Under the pieces are notes generated by a model. That model had not been told where the DNA came from. It ran no database searches and saw only the letters and a list, made by a program, of their open reading frames with translations. This document shows, in pieces, positions 1 to 9,044 of a stretch of 64,000 bases of DNA. The stretch spans positions 1-64,000 of the forward strand of contig CAJQMR010000012.1 of NCBI GenBank assembly GCA_905479495.1, written 5' to 3'. Numbering within the stretch: the stretch's first letter is position 1; each line of letters begins with the position of its first letter. The translations under genes and the position numbers were made by a program. This stretch comes from an uncultured Anaerolineae bacterium. Its GTDB lineage: Bacteria; Chloroflexota; Anaerolineae; Promineifilales; Promineifilaceae.

Positions 1-458
1 GCCCCTGCCCCAGACCAAAGCAGCCAATAACGGCCGTTTCCTGCACTGTCGGTGGTGTAGCCCAGGTCCATGTGGTGGATACGGCCGTCCAGCAACAACT
101 CTGCCGCCTGTAAAAGTTGATGCTTGCCACGCAAGCGTGGCAGCGGCATGTTTAGTTCACGAGCAAAGGAGTTGGCTGTACCCACGGGCAATGGAGCCAT
201 CGCCGTGTTTGTTTCAGCCAGGCCATTGGCCACCTCACCCAGCGTGCCATCGCCGCCAGCCGCAATCACAATTTGGCTGCCCGTGGCAGCGGCATGTTGG
301 GCTAATTCAGTTGCATGTCCGGGGGCTTGAGTTGGCTGGATGGTAACGCGCCAGCCGCGCGCCTGCCACAGATCAGCCACTAAGGCCATCGGCGCTGCTG
401 AATTGGCGGGCCCAGCTAGTGGATTGTAAATCAGGGTCGCTTGCGCCGGTTTCTTCAC
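1..458 (-). CDS. Diacylglycerol/lipid kinase family protein (3' end beyond window)
   Basis: The protein starts MKKPAQATLIYNPLAG and carries AAGGDGTLGEVANGL around residues 65-79, the glycine-rich nucleotide-binding signature of the diacylglycerol kinase catalytic domain (DagK/YegS/LCB5). Family members phosphorylate a lipid such as diacylglycerol with ATP at the membrane. About 152 codons are present before the window edge; the family usually has about 300 residues, so roughly half is missing. The start is a GTG at 458, inside the 3' end of the upstream P-loop gene (86 bp overlap, different frame). The N-terminal IYNPxAG motif fits the family, so this start is well supported. The overlap suggests coupled translation with the P-loop gene. 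The true lipid substrate cannot be told from the sequence. Confidence 0.85.
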   Translation of the reverse strand, partial: MKKPAQATLIYNPLAGPANSAAPMALVADLWQARGWRVTIQPTQAPGHATELAQHAAATGSQIVIAAGGDGTLGEVANGLAETNTAMAPLPVGTANSFARELNMPLPRLRGKHQLLQAAELLLDGRIHHMDLGYTTDSAGNGRYWLLWSGAG

Positions 459-1041
459 ACTTTAACCAATAGTAGAATAATCTTTCCGCCAAAACGTTCG
501 GCGGTGTATCTGTTGTGTCTAAAATTAGATGCTCACCCACGACGGGCTCTTGCGCTTCCACCATCCATTTATACACAGACCAGTCCGCATCTGACAAATC
601 GGTTTTGCGCCGCTGGCCACTGTTACGCTTAAATAAGCGCTCACGAATGGTTTCCTGCGCCGCCTGCACAGAACAAACTGCCACTGGGGCACCGGCACGT
701 TGGCCAATTTTCATCAGGTGCTCACGGCGAGCAGCCAGGTAGTTAGAGGCGTCAAAGATAACCCGCTGGCCATCCCGCAGGCGCGATTCAATGATGGAGT
801 AACATACTTCGTATACCAACATCATTTCGGCCGCGGTGTAGGTGGGCTGGTTGCGCAAATGGAGGCGAATGTTGTCTGTACTCACCACCAAAAAAGGCAT
901 GAACTGCGCCAATCCCTCTACCACAGATGATTTCCCGGTGCCGGGAAGGCCAACCATCATCAGCAAGCTCCCGCCAGCCCGCACAAAAGGTGCTTGCGGC
1001 AGCAAATCATCTATATCGCTAACAATACTATGCAAATACAT
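373..1041 (-). CDS. P-loop AAA/zeta-type kinase-like protein
   Basis: This 222-residue protein has a clear Walker A motif, GLPGTGKSS, around residues 32-40, after a short N-terminus. A Walker-B-like VIFDAS follows near residue 95, and an arginine-rich lid (RERLFKRNSG) sits near 133-142. This arrangement matches the AAA_33 / zeta-toxin / polynucleotide-kinase-like group of small P-loop kinases, which phosphorylate small molecules or nucleic acids. The substrate cannot be predicted. The gene overlaps the following lipid kinase gene by 86 bp on the same strand. No strong ribosome binding site precedes the ATG at 1041. The family call is firm; the reaction is unknown. Confidence 0.75.
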   Translation of the reverse strand: MYLHSIVSDIDDLLPQAPFVRAGGSLLMMVGLPGTGKSSVVEGLAQFMPFLVVSTDNIRLHLRNQPTYTAAEMMLVYEVCYSIIESRLRDGQRVIFDASNYLAARREHLMKIGQRAGAPVAVCSVQAAQETIRERLFKRNSGQRRKTDLSDADWSVYKWMVEAQEPVVGEHLILDTTDTPPNVLAERLFYYWLKCEETGASDPDLQSTSWARQFSSADGLSG

Positions 1042-1139
1042 TTGGCTATGTGTACTCTGCTCTGAACTATGCTTATTATGCTGGGTAAAAGCGGGAACGT
1101 TCTTTAAATAAATGAGCCATTCTGCTGCTTTTACTCTAG

Positions 1140-1187
1140 CAAATCACCAGAAATTATTCGCTTTACTCTAGAAAACTGGTTGTGATT
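1140..1187. repeat. Imperfect inverted repeat upstream of the P-loop gene
   Basis: The words AGCAAATCACCAG and CTGGTTGTGATTTGC face each other within an AT-rich 229-bp intergenic stretch between the P-loop gene and the hypothetical gene that ends at 1271. TTTACTCTAG also occurs twice here as a direct repeat (near 1129 and 1162). It could be an operator or a weak stem-loop; nothing decides between them. Confidence 0.35.
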
Positions 1188-1270
1188 TGCTTACCTACAA
1201 GAAATTATCATCTTCACAAATAATTATGCCACATTATCTTTATATTGCTTGTTGATGGTTACGATTTTAG

Positions 1271-1933
1271 TTACACCGCTTCTGAGCCTTCAACCACGGA
1301 ATTTTGTCCACCCTGAGCAGCAACCTGTTTAGCAATCTCTGTCACAAGCTTTTCCAGCTTGTCGCTGTGTTGTTTTAATTGATTGGCGGTGAGGTCGATA
1401 CGGCCGTTTCGACACAAAATTGCCAAAGGAAGCTGATACTCATTGTCCGGCTCCTGAACACGATAATTGCGCTCCGCCTGAATACCGCGCTCCTTTAATG
1501 TGGCATAGATACGATCGACATACGGCTCGCCATCCACAAACAAGTCATTAATTTCCGTGGCATCCAAAAACCGATCCCAGGTTGTGTGCAAAAAGGTGAC
1601 GCGCCGCCAGCGCAGGCTCACAATGGGTTGTGCCAGTTTTTGCAGCGGACCCAGCTGAACCTTGTAATACATTTCCTGGGCACGGGGATGATTTGGCTCA
1701 TCAGGGACAAGCGCCAGCCGGGTCGTGAGTTCGTGGCCCAACTGTGGAGCATAATAATGAATCGCCCACTTTTCTGTGCCAAAGCGACGACCAAAATAGA
1801 AAGCAAAATATTCGGCATGCAATCCTTTGGGGGCATGTTTTTGAGGGATGCGGTACCAACCTGCCTGCTTTACAATCTCAAAATCAGCTGGCTGCGGCAC
1901 ATAAGCTACCAAAACACGATCTTCAGGATACAT
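1271..1933 (-). CDS. Conserved-looking hypothetical protein, 220 aa
   Basis: I do not recognise a named family with confidence. The protein is soluble, without signal peptide or membrane segment. It opens with VLVAYVPQPADFEIV, and the middle is basic and aromatic (VSLRWRRVTFLHTTWDRF). The C-terminal part (about 145-190: YATLKERGIQAERNYRV then LPLAILCRNGRIDLTAN) faintly resembles DUF559/Vsr-like endonuclease domains, where a GI.xERxY.V segment precedes an acidic strand. The catalytic residues are not clear, so nuclease activity is only a guess. The ATG at 1933 has a good ribosome binding site (GGAGTGAG). It is divergent from mutM. Confidence 0.6.
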   Translation of the reverse strand: MYPEDRVLVAYVPQPADFEIVKQAGWYRIPQKHAPKGLHAEYFAFYFGRRFGTEKWAIHYYAPQLGHELTTRLALVPDEPNHPRAQEMYYKVQLGPLQKLAQPIVSLRWRRVTFLHTTWDRFLDATEINDLFVDGEPYVDRIYATLKERGIQAERNYRVQEPDNEYQLPLAILCRNGRIDLTANQLKQHSDKLEKLVTEIAKQVAAQGGQNSVVEGSEAV

Positions 1934-2073
1934 GCATACTCACTCCATGTGATGGGTTGATGCCTAAGTTTAGTGGAGGAAACGGCCGTTTGTCAAAGCG
2001 GATACGTACAGATTAGCTGTGAAAAGTTCCTGATAAACGGCCATTTGCCGTGGAGTCACTTGCCTGTTCAAGG

Positions 2074-2079
2074 TATAAT
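2074..2079 (+). promoter_or_regulatory. Candidate -10 box for mutM
   Basis: A perfect TATAAT lies 48 bp upstream of the mutM start in the divergent intergenic region. No convincing -35 hexamer is found at 16-18 bp; TTGCCG at 2045-2050 is 23 bp away. The call rests on the -10 match alone. Confidence 0.4.
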
Positions 2080-2126
2080 GGGCTGAGTTTTGTGGTTTAC
2101 AGCTATCAAAAAAAGCAAAAGAGTCT

Positions 2127-2939
2127 ATGCCTGAATTACCAGAAGTTGAAACCGTCGTACGCGCGCTGCGCCAGCCACTGATCGGCCGGACGATGACGGC
2201 CGTACGCAATGATTGGCCGCGCATCATCGGCACCCCCACCCTGGGCGAGCTGCGCGCGCGCATTCAGGGCTGCACGGTAGAAGCGATCCATCGCCGCGCC
2301 AAATACCTGGTCTTTTCGCTATCGCAGGGCGAAACGCTCATCATCCATCTGAAAATGTCCGGGCATCTGGCAGTGGTGGCGGCCACAGCCCCCGCCGACA
2401 AGCATGTACACACGGTTTTTGAGCTCGACAATGGTCAAGAGCTGCGCTTTCGGGACATTCGCAAATTTGGGCGCGTTTATCTAGTCAACGATCCAGAACA
2501 AATTTTGGGCAAATTGGGACCAGAACCACTAGAGGCTGAGTTTACGCCTGATTTACTGCAAAAACGGTTAAACGGCCGTACCCGTGCCCTCAAACCCCTG
2601 CTGCTAGACCAGCAACTCATTGCCGGGATCGGCAATATTTACGCCGATGAAGCATTGTTCTATGCAAAGTTGCGCCCCACCCGGCCAGCCAATACACTCA
2701 GCAAAAATGATTTCCAGGCACTGCATGGTGCCATCCAAAAAGTGCTCCGACTGGGCATTGAACGAGAAGGAGCCAGCATCGAACTGTACGTGAAGCCTGA
2801 TGGCAGCAAAGGGGATATGCAAAATGCCGTGGCCGTTTTCCGACGCACGGGTGATCCCTGTTATGCCTGCGGTCGGCCAATTGAACGCATTGTGTTGGGC
2901 GGACGCAGCACACATTTTTGCCCACACTGCCAAAAATAA
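2127..2939 (+). CDS. mutM: Formamidopyrimidine-DNA glycosylase (MutM/Fpg)
   Basis: This enzyme removes oxidised purines such as 8-oxoguanine from DNA and nicks the abasic site (bifunctional glycosylase/AP lyase). The mature N-terminus PELPEVETVVR supplies the catalytic proline and glutamate. The lysine of LIIHLKMSGHL fits the conserved hydrogen-bonding lysine of the family. The helix-two-turn-helix segment LIAGIGNIYADEALF is intact. The C-terminal zinc finger is complete, with CYACGRP and FCPHCQ cysteine pairs. At 270 residues it is full length. The next gene follows after 12 bp, so the two are probably co-transcribed. Confidence 0.97.
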   Translation: MPELPEVETVVRALRQPLIGRTMTAVRNDWPRIIGTPTLGELRARIQGCTVEAIHRRAKYLVFSLSQGETLIIHLKMSGHLAVVAATAPADKHVHTVFELDNGQELRFRDIRKFGRVYLVNDPEQILGKLGPEPLEAEFTPDLLQKRLNGRTRALKPLLLDQQLIAGIGNIYADEALFYAKLRPTRPANTLSKNDFQALHGAIQKVLRLGIEREGASIELYVKPDGSKGDMQNAVAVFRRTGDPCYACGRPIERIVLGGRSTHFCPHCQK

Positions 2940-2951
2940 AAAGAGGATATT

Positions 2952-3551
2952 ATGCAGAACGAAATTGAAATTATGCGGGTTCTACGTGTGCCACCGATGG
3001 GCAAGTTAGTGATTAGTTTCAACAATCAACGTTATGCATCCATTGATGAAATCGCGGAGGCCAACGTACGCCAGCTCATGAAAACAGCCATTGGTGAGCT
3101 GATTACCTTTGCTGGCGGATATCAACAGTTGGTAGAGGCTGGCGTGGCACCGCCACTAGCTGCACCACAATCAGCAGCCCGCAGCGTATCGAGCGAAAAC
3201 GAAGAGGCTGAAAAATTTATCAATAAGTTAGAACGTGAGAAAGAAGAACTGAAGTCGGCCGGGCCAAAGCCCCCGCCATCATTGCTGGCCAACATGCGGC
3301 GGCGTCCCGCCACCACCGAAGCCAGCGCCAACAAAATGTTGAGCCTGGTGGAGCAGGTTGACGCCATTTTGCAGCGTCATCTTTTGGCCGATCCAGAATT
3401 GGCCGGGCGTAAAATTCATCTGGTGCAGGATGCCAATGGGGGACTCATCATTGATGTGGACGGCAAACGATATGAACGGCCGCGCGATGTTGAAAATCCA
3501 CAAATTCAAATCATGATTAAGCGGGCGCTTAAAGAGTGGGAGTCTACTTAA
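2952..3551 (+). CDS. Hypothetical protein downstream of mutM
   Basis: This 199-residue soluble protein matches no family I recognise. Residues 1-60 (RVLRVPPMGKLVISFNNQRY) and 135-199 (KIHLVQDANGGLIIDVDGKRY) each contain a short beta-rich unit ending in a similar phrase, GKLVISFNNQRY versus GGLIIDVDGKRY. This suggests two related halves joined by a charged helical linker (NEEAEKFINKLEREKEELK) and a Pro-rich stretch. Each half is followed by an acidic helix (IDEIAEANVRQLMKTAI; PRDVENPQIQIMIKRAL). The ATG is preceded by AGAGGA. The 12-bp gap to mutM suggests one operon, but a repair role is not shown by the sequence. Confidence 0.7.
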   Translation: MQNEIEIMRVLRVPPMGKLVISFNNQRYASIDEIAEANVRQLMKTAIGELITFAGGYQQLVEAGVAPPLAAPQSAARSVSSENEEAEKFINKLEREKEELKSAGPKPPPSLLANMRRRPATTEASANKMLSLVEQVDAILQRHLLADPELAGRKIHLVQDANGGLIIDVDGKRYERPRDVENPQIQIMIKRALKEWEST

Positions 3552-3559
3552 CTTAGCAG

Positions 3560-4666
3560 CTAAATTTGAGTAATGCTTGGTTGGGAACGGCCGTCTACCC
3601 CATTTGCTTTTGGCAGCAATCCATCAAACTTCGCCACCAGGGCTTGCTGTTCGGCAACGGGCAAGAAGGCCGAGTTGGCGGCTGTCAAAATACTCTGACG
3701 CAGAGCGGGGTAGCCAATGCGCAGTTTTTCCAGAGCGATCTCATACTCATCGGTTAACGTACAGTCGCTAATGCTGGGATCATCTGTGTTAATTGTCGCC
3801 AACAGCCCCAAATCCAGCATATCTACCAGGGGGTGATGATTCATTTGGTGCACAACCCCTGTTTGCAAATTACTCGTAAGGCATACTTCAAAAGCAATTT
3901 GGCGTTCTCGCACCAGCTGCAAAATTTGTGAATTCTCCAGCGTACGTACCCCGTGCCCGATACGATCAGCAAACAAATCTATAATGGCTTCTTTCACACC
4001 AAAGGCACTGGCCCATTCTCCGGCATGAACGGTAATGCCCAGCCCCACCTGCTTGGCTTCTTTAAACAACGGTGTAAACGGCCGTGAAGGAAACTTCACC
4101 TCATCCCCAGCCAAATCCAAACCGACGATGCCTTTACCATATCGCTCGAAGGCAATCTCCGCCACCTGCCGGGCCTGGGGCACTGGATCATGCCGCACCA
4201 AGGTCACAATCAGACCAACCTGGATGTCAAAATCGGCTTCTGCCTTGGCCACCGATTCAATGACCCAATCCGTCGCTTCGGCCAAGGGATAGCCCCGAAC
4301 GCGGGTCAAGGCCTGAGGGCTAAAGCGCAGTTCCAAATATTTGATATTGTCTTTAGCAGCATCGGCCACGGCTTCATAGACCAAGCGACGAATCATTCTT
4401 GGCGACCGGTAAAAATGGCGCAGCACCTCAAATTTAGCCAGAAATGCTTCGTGTGTGGCCGGATCATCTGTTACTTGAACAAACGGCCGTAACGCGTCCA
4501 AATCAATCGTTGGCACATCAAGACGATATTCGCGGGCAATCTCCAGCAGCGTCTCTAACCGAAGAGAGCCTTCCAGATGTCGATGTAAATCAATCTTAGG
4601 CAGCGCTTTCAAATCTACCGTAAATTTTTTTTGTTTATTAGCCAAAGCAATTTCTCTTAATGACAC
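3560..4666 (-). CDS. add: Adenosine deaminase family protein
   Basis: The enzyme hydrolyses adenosine (or a related aminopurine nucleoside) to inosine and ammonia in purine salvage. The metal ligands are visible: DLHRHLEGSLR near residues 26-36, HAGEW around 217, and NTDDPSIS near 297-304, the usual TIM-barrel amidohydrolase set for this family. Length (368 aa) is normal. The annotated start is a GTG at 4666 with no clear ribosome binding site, so the first 15-20 residues are uncertain; the conserved core begins at LPKIDLHRH. It lies 58 bp downstream of the GAF kinase on the same strand. Adenine deaminase cannot be excluded. Confidence 0.9.
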   Translation of the reverse strand: MSLREIALANKQKKFTVDLKALPKIDLHRHLEGSLRLETLLEIAREYRLDVPTIDLDALRPFVQVTDDPATHEAFLAKFEVLRHFYRSPRMIRRLVYEAVADAAKDNIKYLELRFSPQALTRVRGYPLAEATDWVIESVAKAEADFDIQVGLIVTLVRHDPVPQARQVAEIAFERYGKGIVGLDLAGDEVKFPSRPFTPLFKEAKQVGLGITVHAGEWASAFGVKEAIIDLFADRIGHGVRTLENSQILQLVRERQIAFEVCLTSNLQTGVVHQMNHHPLVDMLDLGLLATINTDDPSISDCTLTDEYEIALEKLRIGYPALRQSILTAANSAFLPVAEQQALVAKFDGLLPKANGVDGRSQPSITQI

Positions 4667-4724
4667 ATATTTCGATAATACAGTACGCCGGTTGCCGATA
4701 AGACGACAACCTCACTCAATACAA

Positions 4725-7700
4725 TTATAGTTCTGGCACGGTTGTTGCAATATCCTGCTTTACAATTGGCAAAGTAAATAAGAAAGCACTTCCTTTATTT
4801 AATTCGCTTTCTACCCAAATTCTACCCTCGTGAGCATCAATGATACGCTTCACAATGGCTAAACCAATGCCCGTACCGCCAAATCGTCGGCGGGATGACC
4901 CATCAATCTGGTAAAATCGCTCAAAAATTCGTTGATGCTTTTCCGCAGGCATGCCAATCCCTTCATCAACCACAGAAACCAATACATCTTCTTCATTTTC
5001 GGTCATAGACAGGCGAATGGTGCCGCCATCAGGACTAAATTTAAAGGCGTTGCCAATCAGGTTATCTAACACCTGGTTCATACGGCCCTTGTCGATGCGA
5101 ACAAACCCTTTTTGCCCTGGCGGAATCGTGCAAACAATAGACAAGCCCTTTTTGTCGGCAACGATGCGGTGGCTGGTAACGGCCGTTTGCAGCAACTCAG
5201 CCATTGACATCTTTTCAAGCTGTAAATTCCCCGAATCAATCCGCTGCAACGTAATAATATCTTCGATGATGCGCGTAATATCATCTGTCTTATCTGAAAC
5301 AATTTGTAAATATTCCTGCTGTTCGGCTGTCAACAATCCTTTGTCACCGTCCATCAACAGATCAACATAGCCCTTAACAAAGGTTAAAGGCGTGCGCAAT
5401 TCATGTGACACATTTTGGACAAGCTCATCCTTCAAACGGTCACTTTCTTTAAGCTCTTCATAAGCAATGGCCAACTCAGCAGCGCGTTCTTCCAATTCTT
5501 CAAACAAACGGGCATTGGCAATCGCCACACTTACCTGCGCGGCGGCAATCGTCATCAGCTGCGTATCAGATTCCGTAAACGCATGCGGCCGGTCGCTATC
5601 AATCGTTAAAGTGCCAACGGGCTTATCGCGTACAATTAAAGGCACAACCAGCAAGCTGCGCACCACTTCATCAAAAAAGAGGAAATCGGATTCTGAATAG
5701 GAATCACGGATATAGACCAATTCCGAATTTTGGACAACAACCCCAGAAATACTTTCACTAAGCTGCATACGGGCATTCATAAACTCTGGATTAATACCCA
5801 CGGCCGCTTTCACAATCAGTCCTTCTCCATCTTCAGTAAGCATGGTAATGGTGCTGGCACGGGCATTGAGCAGCCCCTGCAAAATCTGCACGGTTGTTTG
5901 CAGCACCGATTGCAGCTTTAGATTGCCAGTCACTTGTTTGGCCATATCCACCAACGCAGACATATCCCGCAAGCGGCGCTGCGACTCAGCAAAAGAGCTG
6001 GCATTACGAATGGCAACGGCCGCTTGTTCGGCCAACAAATTCAGCAGCAGTAGTTCATCTTCGCTAAAAGTATGGGGATACAAATAGGTCGCCGTGAAAG
6101 CCCCAATAATTTTTTCGCCATATTTCAGGGGAAAGCCCGCAATCGCACAGATGCCCCACTTGCTGGCTGTTTCACTTTGATAGAAGGAATGACTGGCGGC
6201 ATCATTAATGACGATGGGACGTCCTTCTTGCACCACCGTTGAGGTTAACCCTGTACCTGCCGGGCGTAATTTAGCCACCGCTGCGGTACGACGGCCGTCT
6301 CGCCATAAGGCCGATCCCTTCGAAAAAGTTTGGGTCTCGGCATCATACAAAAAGATGTGCAGATTGGTTGCCGGAATCAGCTTGAGGGCTGATTCTGTAA
6401 TGGTGTCCAAGACTACATTGAGCTGTAACGGCTCATTTAGGCGCAGCACAATATCGTGGAACGTCGAAAGTTCCTCAATGCGGCGCTGCGCCTGACCAAA
6501 TAGATGTGCATGTTCTATAGCCACTGCTGCCTGCCCTGCCAGGTTTTGGGCCAATCGGAATTGTCCTTGCTTATAATCGCGTGGTTCAGTTACATCTCCG
6601 AGGGCCAACAAACCCAATACTTTATTCCGCCGCACCAACGGTACCAAAATTGCCGATTGCAAACCAGCCGCCTGCAAAAGATCTATTTCATCCTGGCTGC
6701 CTGCCCTATCAGCTCTCAAATTTTCGATTTGGTGCGTTTCAAAAACGTGTTGAACAACTTTAAAAGAAGCTAGATTCTCGATACTGCTCAAACCCACGAG
6801 CGCCTCATCTTCATCATGATTTTGATGATTGATCTGGGTTTGGTTTTTATAAGCAGCTGGATACAGCTTCTGAAATTCTTGATCCCAAACAAAAATGGTG
6901 CAGCTATCAACTTGCAGCGCCCGCACCATTTCCGAAACAACCGTTTGCAAAACAAAATCTTGATCCAGGTTAGCGGTCATGGTTGCGCTGGCCTGGTAAA
7001 GTGTACTCAGTTCTGCCAGCTGCTGCTCAGTCTGCTGAAACAGCATGGCGTTTTGAATGGCAACAGACGCGTGTGCGGCCAGAGTTGATGCTAACCATTC
7101 TACCCGCTGATCAAAGGCAGAGGCAATCTGGCTGTCAAAAATAAGGATTCCCAACAGTACACCACCTGCGGAGAGGGGCACACCCATCCAAGAACGTGTG
7201 TTTTCTGTATGCGGTACCGGTTGCCAGCGGTCATCCACACGAACATCATCAATGCGAATGAGCTTTTCTTGTTTAATGATGCTTTGTACTAGAGGATGAC
7301 TGCGCCAGATTGTTTCTGCCTCTTTGGCCGAGGGCACAACTGGCCGATCATAAAAATCTCTGCTGGAAACCAGTTTAAGTTCACCTTCGTTTAGGAGGAA
7401 GGCAAAGGCATTGTGGTAGGAAACCACGTTACCTAAGGCCAGCAATAGATGGCTCACAACAGAATCCGCCTGCAAAGAGGTGCTAATGACAGCAATGGCC
7501 TGCCGCAGCGCAACGGCCGTTTGGTAATCATGGGCACCCCGGTCAACCAGTTCTCGGGTTTGGGTAAACAAGCGGGCATTTTTAATAATGACGGTGACAT
7601 GGGCCGCAACGGCCGTTAACGTTTGGAAATCGGCCGCATCAAACGCATCTGGCTCATCACTTTGAATAGAAATGGCACCCAACACTTCGCCATGCAGCCG

Positions 7701-8774
7701 CATTGGCACACAAATAATAGACTGTGGTATCCCGTCGCCATTGATCCCTGAGACAGGCTTTTCTTCTGAGGGCCAATCATCCGTAGCAAACGGAACTTTA
7801 TTTCGGATCACCCAGGCAACCAAACTATCTTTGTTGCTTAGGGGAAGCGGTTGTCGGGTTATGCGCTGGCGATTTTCCAAAACACAAGGGAACTCAATAA
7901 CATCTTCGTTGATATCAACCAGAGCGATATAGCAGGTAGGTGGCGTAAAAATATGCAGCAGTTGATCATGAATTTCCTGCAACGTTTGCTGCAAAGGCTT
8001 CAAAACCCGGACGGATTCCGTCACATGATAAATTGTCTCAAGCTGATGGGCACGCTGCCACGCCTGTTCCAAAAGTTGCTGGTGACTGAGGGCCACGCCA
8101 AGGTAGCCAGCAACCAAGGAGAAAAATGCGGTTTTTAATCGCAAATCTTCCACGGAAATGCCTGCCACTTGCAAAATTGCCCGCACCTCATTAACGGCCG
8201 TTTTCACTGGCAAAACAAGCTGAACATCCTCAGACAGCAAGCGAATTTCTTGCACATCAACCAAATGACTGTCTTCGTTAACCGGTAGCCAGCCAGATTG
8301 TTCGCCAAAATGCGTGTGCAGGCTCAGCCGTTTACCGCCCGGATCGCGCAAAACCAATCGGGCACGGCAGGCAGGGAACGTCTCCGTAAAAGCCGTGGCA
8401 ATATGTTGGGTAATCTGGTCAAACGGCCGTTGCTCAACAATTGCCAGGCTGATTTGCTCCAATAAATTTTGTTGAACAGCAGAGAGGGGAAGCTGCTGTT
8501 GCAAAAATGGGCACGCTGCCAACAAGGCCGCAGTTAGCGCAGCTAAATCAGAGTCATCGGGGAATGGGATAAATTGCAAGGCGTACCCTGTGCTGCCCAC
8601 CAACCAGGCATCGCTTTGTTTTTCGGCTGCGGGCACAATCAGCACAGATTCCACGGCCAGGTGTTGTTTGGCAAAAGGGGTAAGGACAGACTGAACAGCA
8701 TCCCAGGAAGCAGCAGTCTGTAAGTTTTGTTGCAGGGCGTTGAGGGCTTTTAGCTGATCATTACTGTGGGGCAT
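4725..8774 (-). CDS. Multi-GAF sensor histidine kinase, about 1349 aa
   Basis: A very large, apparently cytoplasmic histidine kinase with no membrane segment. In numbering from the upstream TTG at 8798, a divergent GAF-like unit occupies about 110-240. It is followed by five clearer GAF domains at about 270-410, 430-590, 610-770, 790-940 and 960-1100, linked by helical segments of the type ARLFxxxxxRLxELSxLxxxA. A HisKA domain follows (SHELRTPL, His about 1132), then HATPase_c with MNQVLDNLIGNAFKFSP, DEGIGMP and FGGTGIGLAIVK. All kinase boxes are intact. I prefer the ATG at 8774 over the TTG at 8798; neither has a good ribosome binding site. No response regulator lies next to it. The ligands are unknown. 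Confidence 0.9.
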   Translation of the reverse strand: MPHSNDQLKALNALQQNLQTAASWDAVQSVLTPFAKQHLAVESVLIVPAAEKQSDAWLVGSTGYALQFIPFPDDSDLAALTAALLAACPFLQQQLPLSAVQQNLLEQISLAIVEQRPFDQITQHIATAFTETFPACRARLVLRDPGGKRLSLHTHFGEQSGWLPVNEDSHLVDVQEIRLLSEDVQLVLPVKTAVNEVRAILQVAGISVEDLRLKTAFFSLVAGYLGVALSHQQLLEQAWQRAHQLETIYHVTESVRVLKPLQQTLQEIHDQLLHIFTPPTCYIALVDINEDVIEFPCVLENRQRITRQPLPLSNKDSLVAWVIRNKVPFATDDWPSEEKPVSGINGDGIPQSIICVPMRLHGEVLGAISIQSDEPDAFDAADFQTLTAVAAHVTVIIKNARLFTQTRELVDRGAHDYQTAVALRQAIAVISTSLQADSVVSHLLLALGNVVSYHNAFAFLLNEGELKLVSSRDFYDRPVVPSAKEAETIWRSHPLVQSIIKQEKLIRIDDVRVDDRWQPVPHTENTRSWMGVPLSAGGVLLGILIFDSQIASAFDQRVEWLASTLAAHASVAIQNAMLFQQTEQQLAELSTLYQASATMTANLDQDFVLQTVVSEMVRALQVDSCTIFVWDQEFQKLYPAAYKNQTQINHQNHDEDEALVGLSSIENLASFKVVQHVFETHQIENLRADRAGSQDEIDLLQAAGLQSAILVPLVRRNKVLGLLALGDVTEPRDYKQGQFRLAQNLAGQAAVAIEHAHLFGQAQRRIEELSTFHDIVLRLNEPLQLNVVLDTITESALKLIPATNLHIFLYDAETQTFSKGSALWRDGRRTAAVAKLRPAGTGLTSTVVQEGRPIVINDAASHSFYQSETASKWGICAIAGFPLKYGEKIIGAFTATYLYPHTFSEDELLLLNLLAEQAAVAIRNASSFAESQRRLRDMSALVDMAKQVTGNLKLQSVLQTTVQILQGLLNARASTITMLTEDGEGLIVKAAVGINPEFMNARMQLSESISGVVVQNSELVYIRDSYSESDFLFFDEVVRSLLVVPLIVRDKPVGTLTIDSDRPHAFTESDTQLMTIAAAQVSVAIANARLFEELEERAAELAIAYEELKESDRLKDELVQNVSHELRTPLTFVKGYVDLLMDGDKGLLTAEQQEYLQIVSDKTDDITRIIEDIITLQRIDSGNLQLEKMSMAELLQTAVTSHRIVADKKGLSIVCTIPPGQKGFVRIDKGRMNQVLDNLIGNAFKFSPDGGTIRLSMTENEEDVLVSVVDEGIGMPAEKHQRIFERFYQIDGSSRRRFGGTGIGLAIVKRIIDAHEGRIWVESELNKGSAFLFTLPIVKQDIATTVPEL

Positions 8775-8854
8775 AGGCCAATCAGTGTAAGATATCAATA
8801 AATCTAGGTGTCATGATTTTTGGCAAACAGCTTCTAAAATTAAAGGACTTATGC

Positions 8855-8899
8855 AGGCCTGACAGATTTTTCTGAAGTCTGGAAAACCCTGTCAGGCCT
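8855..8899. repeat. Intergenic inverted repeat (AGGCCTGACAG type)
   Basis: AGGCCTGACAG at 8855-8865 is exactly complementary to CTGTCAGGCCT at 8889-8899, and the inner TTTTT/AAAA runs can extend the pairing. It sits between the end of secA and the start of the GAF kinase, both on the minus strand. It could act as a terminator-like or mRNA-protecting hairpin downstream of secA. The rest of 8775-9044 shows no gene. Confidence 0.7.
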
Positions 8900-9044
8900 C
8901 ATTCTCAAATGGCTAAAGCCCTGAATATGCTGTTTGCCTCAACATGTAACCATGTTTTAGAAAAGTCGTCAATTATCCGTGGTGAAAGAGACGTAAAAAG
9001 TTGTTTACTGGAAGCCAGTATCCCACTTATGTCTGAACTTCCAT

